28,445 nucleotides of DNA from CBFGRV01 sp965651265. Its GTDB lineage: Bacteria; Bacteroidota; Rhodothermia; Rhodothermales; VXPQ01. Every line of letters starts with the position of its first letter. The stretch's first letter is position 1. Positions 8,707 through 16,671 of this stretch are shown here, one piece after another. The notes below the pieces were generated by a model. The model made no database searches, was not told the origin of the DNA, and worked only from the letters and a program-made list of their open reading frames with translations. Location: positions 1 to 28,445 of the forward strand of contig CBFGRV010000039.1 in the NCBI GenBank assembly GCA_965651265.1. Reading direction: 5' to 3'. A program made the translations under genes and the position numbers.

Positions 8707-9013
8707 GGGAGCCGACGTGCGTATACGTCCGCGCCTGGGCCGGTTGCTGCGCTCACGGAGGAGGGGATAGGAGCGAATTCGGACGTGTGATCTTAAGAAT
8801 CGACGAGCCGCGCCAAGGATTATCGGAGCACGATTGTCACGACGTATGCGCCAAAGGTTGATACATGGTACCGCAGAATGCCGCTATTTCGAGGCGCTTT
8901 CATACTGGTACCTTCACGCCAAAAAAGCACCGAAAAGCCATAGAGTAGACGTACACTTGATGATGTCGTGAGCCACCCGTACCGCACGACTTCGTACCTC
9001 AGCATAGATTAGT
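8707..9013 (+). other. Intergenic region upstream of the WecA-PqqD gene
   Basis: This stretch of 307 bases separates the GT2 pair from the WecA-PqqD gene. No convincing promoter, terminator or structured RNA was recognised. A short GACGT/ACGTC inverted repeat lies near its left end. A 27-codon open frame (ATG 8865 to TAG 8946-8948) has an AAAGG seven bases upstream and would encode a basic peptide (SRRF and PKKHRK segments). It is too short to be claimed as a gene from sequence alone. Confidence 0.5.
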
Positions 9014-10636
9014 ATGTCACCCCAGACTCTGGCTACCGCTTTTCTAGTCGCAGGCTTCTTAGCCGCTGCGGCGCTTACGTCCGCCTTGATACCCGTCTTG
9101 AGGCGGGTTGCCGTATATCGCGGATGGGTCGATCGTCCAGATGGAGGGCGGAAGGCGCACAAGTATCCAGTTCCCAGTGTTGGAGGCGTCGCCATCGCCT
9201 GCGGTTTCGTGGCCGGCGTTCTGCTCCTTGTGACTTTTGACGAGCTCTTTCCGTCCTTCACGATCGGTCTCGACACGTCGTTCTTCATAGGCGCGATCCT
9301 GACGGCGGCCGTTGGATTCTATGATGATGTTCGAGGTGTAAGCTTCAAATCGAAGTTTGCAGCCCAAGTCGTTATCGCACTATTTCTCATCCAGGCGGGG
9401 TACCGGATCGATCTGGGCTGGCTCATCCAGAGTGATCCGTACAATGAGGTTCTCTATTCCGCGGCGCTCACCCTGTTATGGATCGTGGGGATCATGAACG
9501 CCGTCAATCTTATCGACGGACTCGACGGATTGGCGGGCGGCGTGGTACTCATCGCCTTCCTGAGCCTCGGCGCCATTTTCGGCCTGCAAGGAGAGATGGG
9601 CCTCGTGGCGATCGCCGTCGTGATGATCGGCGCGTTGTCTGCCTTTCTCGCCTTTAATTTCTCACCGGCGTCCATTTTCATGGGAGATACGGGGAGCCTC
9701 TTCCTGGGCTATGTCGTGGCCGCCTTCTCGCTCAGTGCACCCGGGCATGCCGACCCCCTGATCGCGTTGATCGTTCCGGTGGTGGTGCTGGGGCTGCCTG
9801 TGCTCGACACCACGCTTTCTGTCGTGCGTCGTTTTTCTCGTGGCCATTCGATCTGTGCGCCGGACAAGGATCACCTCCATCATCGACTTAGCGCTATCTG
9901 GGCTCCGCCGAAGGCCGTGCTCATGATGTACGGGGCCGCCGCTTTCTTCGGGGTAATGGGCATCCTCATGTCGCTTGCGACTCCGCTGGGCGCCCTTATC
10001 GTGATCGGGCTCACACTCGTGATCACGTTTTCGCTCGTTCGGCGCCTGGGATACGAGCCGATGGTCATCGCCGAGGAGATTAAACGCCGGTTCGTTGAGC
10101 CGCAGGTGCAGGCGATTGGGCCCGGTGAGCAGACGGTGGCTCCAAAGTACGTGACGGTAGTGCCTCATCGAACCAGAGGGCGATCCCGTGCATCCTCAGG
10201 AGACGGCATGCGCGGTGAAGAGCCAACGCTTATTTCTGCAAACGGCGGCGAGCATCCGGATCGCGCCCCGCAGCGTCCGGAATCTCGACATCTGGGAGGC
10301 GCACCGAAAGTCGAGAAGAACGGGCGCGAAGTCGAACGATCGCTGGACCTCGATACCATACTCGAGCTGGACAAGAACGTGACGCCGCTCAATCTGAACG
10401 GGGAGTCCGTACTGCTCTGCCGTCAGACGGGAGTTCGCTTTGGTCTCAACGAGACCGGCTCGTCCATTCTCGGTCTGCTAAAGGAGAACCCGAGGACCGT
10501 CGAGTCTATCATAGACGATCTGCAGGAGAAGTATGTGGCCGATCGAGGTCGCATTCAGCGAGACGTGATCAATTTCTTAGGGGAAGCGAGTCGCCGGAAT
10601 CTCGTTCGAAAGGTGGATTCTGTCGCTACCGCCTAG
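9014..10636 (+). CDS. WecA/TagO-type polyprenyl-phosphate sugar-1-phosphate transferase fused to a C-terminal PqqD-like domain
   Basis: The 540-residue protein has about 11 hydrophobic segments within residues 5-345, with the MraY/WecA family motifs: GFYDD (101-105), the NLIDGLDG loop (165-172), GDTGS (224-228) and the HLHHRL loop (287-292) that marks the GlcNAc-1-phosphate transferase branch. This part would prime undecaprenyl phosphate with a sugar phosphate at the cytosolic face. A charged, low-complexity linker (about 370-440) leads to a domain of about 90 residues (445-535): a strand pair, then FGLNETGSSILGLL, RTVESIIDDLQEKY, and a helix-turn with DVINFLGEASRRNLV. This is the pattern of PqqD, a winged-helix peptide-binding (RRE) fold. 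One uninterrupted frame carries both. A strong terminator follows. Confidence 0.85.
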   Translation: MSPQTLATAFLVAGFLAAAALTSALIPVLRRVAVYRGWVDRPDGGRKAHKYPVPSVGGVAIACGFVAGVLLLVTFDELFPSFTIGLDTSFFIGAILTAAVGFYDDVRGVSFKSKFAAQVVIALFLIQAGYRIDLGWLIQSDPYNEVLYSAALTLLWIVGIMNAVNLIDGLDGLAGGVVLIAFLSLGAIFGLQGEMGLVAIAVVMIGALSAFLAFNFSPASIFMGDTGSLFLGYVVAAFSLSAPGHADPLIALIVPVVVLGLPVLDTTLSVVRRFSRGHSICAPDKDHLHHRLSAIWAPPKAVLMMYGAAAFFGVMGILMSLATPLGALIVIGLTLVITFSLVRRLGYEPMVIAEEIKRRFVEPQVQAIGPGEQTVAPKYVTVVPHRTRGRSRASSGDGMRGEEPTLISANGGEHPDRAPQRPESRHLGGAPKVEKNGREVERSLDLDTILELDKNVTPLNLNGESVLLCRQTGVRFGLNETGSSILGLLKENPRTVESIIDDLQEKYVADRGRIQRDVINFLGEASRRNLVRKVDSVATA

Positions 10637-10694
10637 TCCCGAAAATCGTGTACCTGGGGTCCGGCTTCACTCCCTGGACCACCTTGAGATTTGC

Positions 10695-10730
10695 AAAGCC
10701 TCGGTCGGACATTCCGGTCGAGGCTTTCTT
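10695..10730 (+). terminator. Rho-independent terminator after the WecA-PqqD gene
   Basis: A 9-bp perfect outer stem (10695-10703 with 10719-10727) continues inward through two G-T pairs and three G-C pairs to a 5-base loop. The stem ends in TTT and is followed by CTT. It lies 58 bases after the stop at 10636 and ahead of ugd. Confidence 0.75.
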
Positions 10731-10913
10731 GTGAACATACCACAGGGTTTGCGTAGCGGTTACCCATACTTGCCGGTTAAAGAGGAGCATATCCATTGCT
10801 CCAAAAGTCTGTCATGCCGCCTCGAGAGGAGTCGTAGTTTTCTTTCCTGTGGGTGCCTCTTTCGCTCGGCGAGTGGCGCATGAAGTAGAACAGTCAACAA
10901 ATCCCTGGTTGTT

Positions 10914-12314
10914 GTGAACATAACGATAGTTGGTACCGGATACGTTGGTCTTGTCACCGGGACGTGCTTTGCCGAAATGGGCAACCGGGTCCTGTGTGTG
11001 GATGTCATCGAAGAGAAGGTCCGCGCCCTAAAGCAAGGGGAGCTCCCCATTTATGAGCCCGGACTTGAAGTGTTCTTCGAGCGGAATCGGCGAGAGGAGC
11101 GCCTCGAGTTCACGACAGATCTCAGCGCCGGCGTCAGGCACGGAGAGATCATTTTCTTCGCACTTCCGACCCCCCCGGCAGAGGACGGATCAGCCGACCT
11201 CTCCTACGTGATGGATGTGGCCCGGAACGTTGCTCGTCAGCTTTCCAGGGAGCCTGAGCTCGGTTATCGTGTGATCGTCAACAAAAGCACTGTGCCGGTC
11301 GGTACAGCTGACAAGGTGACGACGATTCTTCGAGATGCCGGACTGGTTGAGGGCGTTCAGTTCGACGTCGTCTCCAATCCCGAATTTCTGCGCGAGGGTG
11401 TGGCCGTCGAGGATTTCATGAAGCCGGAACGGGTCGTGATCGGCACAAATTCGAGGCGCGCCGGGGATCTCATGACCCAACTTTACGAGCCGTTCGTGCG
11501 GCAGGGGAATCCCATCGTCATCATGGACCCGTATTCGTCAGAAATGACGAAGTACGCGGCGAATGCCTTTCTCGCAACGAAAATCACCTTTATGAATGAG
11601 GTGGCCAACCTTTGCGAGCGAGTTGGAGCCAACGTAGACAAGGTGCGGCTTGGAATCGGTCTCGACAGCCGGATCGGAAAGCAGTTCCTCTATCCGGGAA
11701 TCGGGTTCGGAGGAAGCTGTTTTCCCAAAGATGTGCAGGCTCTGGGTCGAACCGCGCGGGAATACGAATATGACTTCGAGATTTTGGAGGCTGTACTCCG
11801 CGTGAATGACCGGCAGCGGGAATCCCTTGCCGAGCGCATCATCTCGCATTTCGACGGGGATGTCCAGGGACGCACCATCGCAATCTGGGGGCTCGCATTC
11901 AAGCCCAACACGGACGACGTCCGCGAGGCGCCCTCCCATGTGGTGATTCGCCGCCTCGTCGAAGCAGGAGCAACCGTTCAGGCCTTCGATCCGGAAGCCA
12001 TCGAAACAACGCGGCGGGTGCTGGGCGATGTCATCACCTATTTCGATGACGCCTATGATGCGCTCTCGGATGCCGACGCACTGGCCATCTGTACCGAGTG
12101 GAACGAGTTTCGACGGCCGGATTTCGAACGGATGCACGCCCAGTTGAGGAATCCTCTGGTGTTCGACGGGCGCAACCTGTACGAGCCACAGCGGATGGCC
12201 GAGCTCGGATTCCGGTATTATTCGGTGGGACGGCCCACAATGGTGCCCATGGCGGCGAGCGGCGACGGAGCCGTTGCCGATTCGCTCCCGGCAGAGTCTG
12301 GTGTACGGGATTAG
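10914..12314 (+). CDS. ugd: UDP-glucose 6-dehydrogenase
   Basis: The 466-residue product has the full UDP-glucose/GDP-mannose dehydrogenase layout. It has an N-terminal NAD-binding motif (ITIVGTGYVGLVTG), a central domain with VNKSTVPVGT and EFLREGVAVEDF, and the catalytic Cys region GIGFGGSCFPKD. The C-terminal UDP-binding domain includes WGLAFKPNTDDVREAPS and AICTEWNEF. The enzyme oxidises UDP-glucose to UDP-glucuronate with two NAD+, supplying an acidic sugar for surface polysaccharide. The start is GTG 10914; no other in-frame start fits before the Rossmann motif. No clear ribosome binding site is seen, and an inverted repeat (CAACAA/TTGTTG, 10895-10914) reaches into the start codon. The gene has its own upstream region behind a terminator, so it may be transcribed separately from the WecA gene. 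Length is normal for the family. Confidence 0.95.
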   Translation: MNITIVGTGYVGLVTGTCFAEMGNRVLCVDVIEEKVRALKQGELPIYEPGLEVFFERNRREERLEFTTDLSAGVRHGEIIFFALPTPPAEDGSADLSYVMDVARNVARQLSREPELGYRVIVNKSTVPVGTADKVTTILRDAGLVEGVQFDVVSNPEFLREGVAVEDFMKPERVVIGTNSRRAGDLMTQLYEPFVRQGNPIVIMDPYSSEMTKYAANAFLATKITFMNEVANLCERVGANVDKVRLGIGLDSRIGKQFLYPGIGFGGSCFPKDVQALGRTAREYEYDFEILEAVLRVNDRQRESLAERIISHFDGDVQGRTIAIWGLAFKPNTDDVREAPSHVVIRRLVEAGATVQAFDPEAIETTRRVLGDVITYFDDAYDALSDADALAICTEWNEFRRPDFERMHAQLRNPLVFDGRNLYEPQRMAELGFRYYSVGRPTMVPMAASGDGAVADSLPAESGVRD

Positions 12315-12338
12315 CGCTTAACTACCTGTCACCTCAGG

Positions 12339-12345
12339 CGGAGGC
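12339..12345 (+). promoter_or_regulatory. Shine-Dalgarno site of the small kinase gene
   Basis: A purine-rich CGGAGG-type site lies 6-8 bases ahead of ATG 12351. It supports that start and stands out because most genes in this window lack a clear site. Confidence 0.5.
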
Positions 12346-12350
12346 TCAAG

Positions 12351-13058
12351 ATGCCAACGGACGGGCGAGCCATTCGCGGCTTGGAGTCATTGAGAGACTT
12401 CGACCGCCGGATCGCGGACGCTCTCGAAGAGCAGCGTCGGCAGATCGGGTTGGAGCTGCACGACGGCGTCGGCCAGCTACTGACTGCCATTCGCATTCGC
12501 AGCCAGAGTCTCGTTGAGCTCGCCGCGTCCGATGCCCTCCGGGAGGAATGCCTTCGGCTCGCCGAGGAAGCCGAGCAGGCCCTCGCGTTGCTACGATCGA
12601 TCAGCATCGAGCTGAGTCCTGCGGGGCTAGTTCGGGGAGACACCCTGCGGCGTGCATTGGAGATGCTGGCCGAGAGTACCCGCAACCTGGGGTTCGATTG
12701 CCAATTCTCATGGTCCGGGGGGTTCCGCTTTGCGGAAGCGTCGGCCAGGGCTCATGCTTTTCGAATCGTTCAGGAGGCGCTAAACAACGCCGTAAAGCAC
12801 GCGGCAGCGCGATCTATCCGAATTGTGGGACGTACGGATGCCGATGCCTTCGTTCTTGTCGTGGCGGATGATGGTATCGGATTCGACGTGGAACGAGAGA
12901 CGTCCACCCTCGGCCTCCAAAGCCTTCGGCATCGAGCTCGCTCGCTAGGAGCGGCTCTCACCATCGAGAGCCGTATCGGTACCGGGACCACGGTGACATG
13001 CAGGATCCCGCTCGGTCTGGATCGTCCAGCACAGGACGCATGGCGGGCGCCGGTCTGA
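12351..13058 (+). CDS. Small soluble NarL-type sensor histidine kinase (HisKA_3 + HATPase_c)
   Basis: The 235-residue protein consists of just the kinase core. The HisKA_3 dimerisation helix carries the phospho-acceptor His37 in LELHDGVGQLL. The ATPase part has the N box EALNNAVKH (142-150), the G1 box DDGIGF (173-178) and a G2-type GTGTT loop near 220. No transmembrane helix, signal peptide, PAS or GAF domain is present, so it must sense through a partner or an intracellular ligand, or act as a component of a larger complex. No response regulator gene is adjacent; the nearest one, at 22689, is on the other strand. It starts 36 bases after ugd with a good ribosome site, so it may be co-transcribed with ugd. 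It converges with the T9SS gene at 13110. Confidence 0.85.
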   Translation: MPTDGRAIRGLESLRDFDRRIADALEEQRRQIGLELHDGVGQLLTAIRIRSQSLVELAASDALREECLRLAEEAEQALALLRSISIELSPAGLVRGDTLRRALEMLAESTRNLGFDCQFSWSGGFRFAEASARAHAFRIVQEALNNAVKHAAARSIRIVGRTDADAFVLVVADDGIGFDVERETSTLGLQSLRHRARSLGAALTIESRIGTGTTVTCRIPLGLDRPAQDAWRAPV

Positions 13059-13109
13059 TCGTGGCCGAAACAACGAACGCGCGGGAGGGGACAACCTGAA
13101 CAGGCCGCC

Positions 13110-13940
13110 CTATTTAACGAGAAGCATGGCGTGAACGCGGGATTCGTTTCCGGCCTGCAGGCGACAGAAGTAGGTACCCGACGTCAGACCTGCGGCATCC
13201 CAGCGTATCTCGTGAGTGCCGGCAGGCATGGGTGCATCGAGGAGGGCGGCGATTTCCTGGCCGGCCGTGTTGTAGATGGTGATTCGGACTTCGGCCTGTT
13301 CCGGCAGACCGAAACGGATGGTGGTCGACGGGTTGAACGGATTGGGGTAGTTCGAATAGAGCTCGACTTCGGTAGGTGCCTCGGGCAATTCGGTATCCTC
13401 GGGCTCCTCGGGCTCGTCGGGCTCCTCCGGGTCTTCAGGATCATCTGGATCGTCGGGGTCATCGGGATCGTTCGGCGAGCTCTCGATTACGAAACGCTCC
13501 AGTCGGTAGATGCCGTCGACCTTAAAGCTGTTGAACGCCGTGAAGTAGGGCTCCGCCTCGCTAAAAGCCACCACCATCGATACGCCCGTGCCATCGAGCT
13601 CCGTCTTGGAATCCTCGTTCCAAATTCGGTAGAACAGGCTGTCCCCTTCGACCAAGCCATCCTTCTCGGAGGTCTGCGAGTCATCGCCCCAGATCGGAAA
13701 GCCTGTGGGTTCTCCATTCCACACTACGGCGCCGACGCAAAGCCCATCCTCCGTGAACACGGCCAACTCACTGCCTTCAGAAATCGGAGTGCCGTCGATG
13801 GCTATCGAGACATCGGCAGGAATGAGGATGGTTGCATTGTTACCCGTACGGTGGCTGCATTCTGAGAAATGAGATTGTGCCAGTGCACTGGCCGGCCATA
13901 GCACGAGTACAAGAATGAACAAAAAAGCGAAAGATCGCAT
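13110..13940 (-). CDS. Small secreted protein with acidic Pro-periodic linker and T9SS sorting domain
   Basis: From ATG 13940 the product is 276 residues. A signal peptide (MRSFAFLFILVLVLWPASALA) has a likely cleavage after residue 21. A compact secreted domain of unknown function follows (22-155), including a DGTPISEGSELAVFTEDGLCVGA segment and a WNEDSKTELDG segment; related segments occur in other T9SS cargo. A linker (156-190) of Asp, Glu and Pro repeats comes next. The sorting domain (191-276) carries NYPNPFNPSTTIRF, a YNTAGQEI turn and a SGTYFCRLQAG hairpin. The frame continues upstream of 13940 but the signal peptide fixes the start. It is divergent from the beta-helix gene at 14451 and convergent with the kinase gene. 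Only 51 bases with no clear terminator separate the two convergent stops. Confidence 0.85.
   Translation of the reverse strand: MRSFAFLFILVLVLWPASALAQSHFSECSHRTGNNATILIPADVSIAIDGTPISEGSELAVFTEDGLCVGAVVWNGEPTGFPIWGDDSQTSEKDGLVEGDSLFYRIWNEDSKTELDGTGVSMVVAFSEAEPYFTAFNSFKVDGIYRLERFVIESSPNDPDDPDDPDDPEDPEEPDEPEEPEDTELPEAPTEVELYSNYPNPFNPSTTIRFGLPEQAEVRITIYNTAGQEIAALLDAPMPAGTHEIRWDAAGLTSGTYFCRLQAGNESRVHAMLLVK
13396..13470 (-). repeat. Nine-base tandem repeat encoding the acidic linker
   Basis: About eight imperfect copies of a 9-base unit lie in frame within the T9SS gene at 13110. On the coding strand each unit encodes Pro plus two acidic residues (PDD, PED, PEE, PDE). Copies differ mostly by single bases, enough that the array is old rather than freshly amplified. 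Confidence 0.8.
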
Positions 13941-14450
13941 TCGTCGGCTGATGAGGAGAGGTGGCGCACTACTAACGAGGTGATTTGGCAGCCAAACGTC
14001 GTGCCATCCTGCTAAGCGGGGACAATTAGCCGATCCATGCGGGCGAATAACCTCGGATCGAACACGACCACTCCGGCTACAAGAGCCATCCAGACCGACG
14101 ATTCTCTCGAGTGGGTGACCTGATGCGAAGAAGTTGTCCGGTGATTGGCACACGACGATTCCGGTCGCGGTGCACAAACAGGTCTGGTTTCAGGATGGTT
14201 ACCGGCATCAACGAAGAGTTACATTTTTACCTGACCCACGGAGCGACGTGAATGGAATGCGCAATGCTGCACCTTTGGCACAGGTAGTATGAGCCATAAG
14301 TACATGCAATGCCCATCCTCACGCTCGCAGGCCGGCCCCGGCTTTTCACTACGTTAGTGCCGCTCAATGGGCGGACAGAAAAGGGAGGAGACGAAGTCAA
14401 CCTCGCTCCCATCTCGTGATTGTAACTGTTGCTCCGGCACGTAGTAACCC
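13941..14450. other. Divergent intergenic region between two T9SS cargo genes
   Basis: These 510 bases hold no supported gene. They must contain the promoters for the leftward gene starting at 13940 and the rightward gene starting at 14451. An odd palindrome TTTGG-CAG-CCAAA (13984-13996) lies 44-56 bases upstream of the leftward start. A TTTG followed 19 bases later by TAAGTACA (around 14273-14303) is a partial match to the Bacteroidota TTTG-N19-TAnnTTTG promoter form, but too weak to call. A purine-rich GGGAGGAG at about 14385 is too far from ATG 14451 to be its ribosome site. Confidence 0.45.
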
Positions 14451-16409
14451 ATGCACCCATTCGTTCTCGCGCCCCTCGCGCCGCATCAGACGGCGGCTCG
14501 GCCTATCCGTCTGCTTTTTCTGGTGGTCCTTCTGAGCTGCGTCGCCTCTGTGCGACCCGCCGATGCCCAGAGAAGCCGGTACGTCGCTCCTACAGGAGCC
14601 GATGACCTGACTCACTGCGACGACCCCTCAGAGCCTTGCAGAACCATCACCTTTGCGCTGTCGACGGCCGGGGCCGGCGATACCCTTGTGATCGCCGATG
14701 GCGTCTACTATGAGACGTCGCTCGATCTAAATGTCGACCTCGTGGTCGTGGGGGCAGGCAAGGAGGCCACCATCGTGGATGGTGACGGTACTCCCGGGTC
14801 GCGTGCGAATTTCATCCTGGCCGTCAAAGCCGGCCTGAAAAATCTGGCGGATGCCGGCTCCGTCGGCGTCGGCAAGACGGGAATTTTCAATGTCGATCGC
14901 GCCGCTGTTCAGCAGGTCTTCGCCAGCAGTCACAGCGCATGGTATGGATCGTCCCACCCCGACGGGTATGTCTTTCGGGTGGGTGAAGGTGCCCACGTTC
15001 AGATTCGCGGGATCACCGTGAGGGATGGCGGCGGCCTCAACGGCACGGAATCCAGCGGGGGTATCGTCAATCTGGGCGAGCTCCACCTTGACGCGAGCCG
15101 GTTGGAGTACAACATATCGTACCATGCCGACATGGGCCGTCCGGATGGCTACGGACGAGGCGGGGCCGTGCAAAACGTTGGCACGCTCCACATTAGCGAT
15201 TCAGAAATCGTGGGCAACCTTGCGGTCGGGGCGGCCATCAAGGGGGGACGTGGAGGCGGCGTCTACAACAACGGGCGGCTCACCGTGGAAGGCACCCTTG
15301 TCGACGGAAATGAGACCTGGGACATCCAGGATGTCTGCGCCGGAGGGGGGATCTGGAATTCTGGGGTGGCTGAAGTCTTCGATAGCCGCATCATCAACAA
15401 TCGAGTGGACTGTTTCGAAGGTGCGGAAGGTGGAGGCATCTACAGCGAAGGATCTCTTCGTCTGGAACGGACGATTATCGCCGCAAATTCCGCCCAGACA
15501 CGCGGTGAAAATGGAATGGCCGCGGGCGGAGGTGTGGCGGCCACTGGCCCCGTCGTTGTAGTGAACGGCATTCTGGCAGGAAACTCGAGCTTCTACGGCG
15601 GCGGGCTGTATGCCGCCGAAGTCGCCGAAATCGTGAGCACAACTATCGTTGACAATGATGCACTCGATCAGGGTCCGGAGGCCGGCCAGGGCGGCGGTAT
15701 CTTCGCTTCCGGATCAGTCGCTCTGTGGAATGCGATCATCGCGGGCAATCGATCGGGCGGGGTTGCGATGGGGCAGACGGCCGATTGCATGATCGCCGAG
15801 GAGGCACAGGCCGGGTTTCTCTTGACCGGGCAGAGCACAGGCTGTCCCCCAGCCGATGTGACGGTGGACCCCGCCAATGCCCTGGCTCTGGTCTTCAGCG
15901 CGTCCGAAGAATCCAATCCTCACACCTTTTTGCCACGCGAGGATGGGCCGGCGATCGACGCTGGTGATTGTCGGGGTATCGATGGAGCCCATCTTGAGAC
16001 GGACGCCCTGAGCAATGCGCGCCCGGTAGACGATTCCACAGTGCCCAACGTTAGCGATGGATGCGATCTGGGTGCGATTGAATTCCACAGGAGCGCGGAT
16101 CAGCATCTATCCGGCGCGCTCCCGTCAGAAGACGCGGAAGTTCCGGGTGAGCTTCGCCTGGATCAAAACTATCCGAATCCCTTTAGCGGAGTGACACAGA
16201 TCGCCTTTACCGTACCGCAAACGGCCACCACCCGGCTGACCGTGTATGATTTGATGGGTCGCGAAGTCGTGCGTCTAGTTGACGAGACGCTCACCCAGGG
16301 TGAATACACGATGCATCTGGATGGAGCAGGGCTCGCAAGCGGGACCTATCTCTATCGCCTGTCGGTAGGACCGAGTTCGGTGGTGAAGACCCTCACCCTG
16401 ATGAGATAG
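14451..16409 (+). CDS. Secreted right-handed beta-helix protein with T9SS sorting domain
   Basis: The 652-residue protein starts with a signal region (hydrophobic core about 20-33, likely cleavage near ADA, residue 39). The mature part opens with RYVAPTGADD-L and PCRTITFALSTAGAGDTLVIADGVYYE, the usual opening of DUF1565-type beta-helix proteins. Many beta-helix rungs follow up to about residue 470, with repeated GGGV/GGGI-Y-N/S-G-L patterns. A choice-of-anchor-Q style segment (AIDAGDC ... GCDLGAIEF) lies near 500-545, and a sorting domain with NYPNPFSGVTQIAF and a SGTYLYRLSVG hairpin ends the protein. Such proteins are surface-exposed and often act as carbohydrate-active or adhesive proteins, but no catalytic residues can be assigned here. 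Divergent from the T9SS gene at 13110. Confidence 0.9.
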   Translation: MHPFVLAPLAPHQTAARPIRLLFLVVLLSCVASVRPADAQRSRYVAPTGADDLTHCDDPSEPCRTITFALSTAGAGDTLVIADGVYYETSLDLNVDLVVVGAGKEATIVDGDGTPGSRANFILAVKAGLKNLADAGSVGVGKTGIFNVDRAAVQQVFASSHSAWYGSSHPDGYVFRVGEGAHVQIRGITVRDGGGLNGTESSGGIVNLGELHLDASRLEYNISYHADMGRPDGYGRGGAVQNVGTLHISDSEIVGNLAVGAAIKGGRGGGVYNNGRLTVEGTLVDGNETWDIQDVCAGGGIWNSGVAEVFDSRIINNRVDCFEGAEGGGIYSEGSLRLERTIIAANSAQTRGENGMAAGGGVAATGPVVVVNGILAGNSSFYGGGLYAAEVAEIVSTTIVDNDALDQGPEAGQGGGIFASGSVALWNAIIAGNRSGGVAMGQTADCMIAEEAQAGFLLTGQSTGCPPADVTVDPANALALVFSASEESNPHTFLPREDGPAIDAGDCRGIDGAHLETDALSNARPVDDSTVPNVSDGCDLGAIEFHRSADQHLSGALPSEDAEVPGELRLDQNYPNPFSGVTQIAFTVPQTATTRLTVYDLMGREVVRLVDETLTQGEYTMHLDGAGLASGTYLYRLSVGPSSVVKTLTLMR

Positions 16410-16671
16410 CAGGGCGGAAGCGGGTTGTACCTCGAGGTTGCTACCGCACTTACGGATCGAAGGCGACATCCGATATCTCCAAAAGCCCATACGTCGTGCT
16501 CTTTAACGAATACCTGTCTCAATACGACTCTACGTATACTTCCATTGAATACTCGCATGGGTGATTCCGGATTTAAACTGAAGTTTGATTCTCTCCGCAT
16601 CCAGCGAGATGGCGTCGGCGCCAGTTCGCGGAAGGTGTGGAGGTTTAAGAGGACCCGGAGGCCGTAGTCTG

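Noticed and set aside
8820..9005. 61-codon frame on the - strand filling most of the 8707-9013 gap
   Set aside because: No ribosome site, no recognisable sequence, and a length expected by chance.
12034..12517. Short frames on both strands around the ugd/kinase junction
   Set aside because: They overlap the strongly supported ugd and kinase genes and have no motifs.
13131..13865. Open frame of 244 codons on the + strand opposite the T9SS gene at 13110
   Set aside because: It is the shadow of the acidic repeat and sorting domain; it has no recognisable domain, while the - strand frame has a signal peptide and a sorting domain.
16410..16671. Possible terminator or promoter in the gap between the beta-helix and GT2 genes
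   Set aside because: Only a short ACCTCGAGGT palindrome and scattered AT-rich bases are seen; no stem with a T run and no convincing promoter pair.
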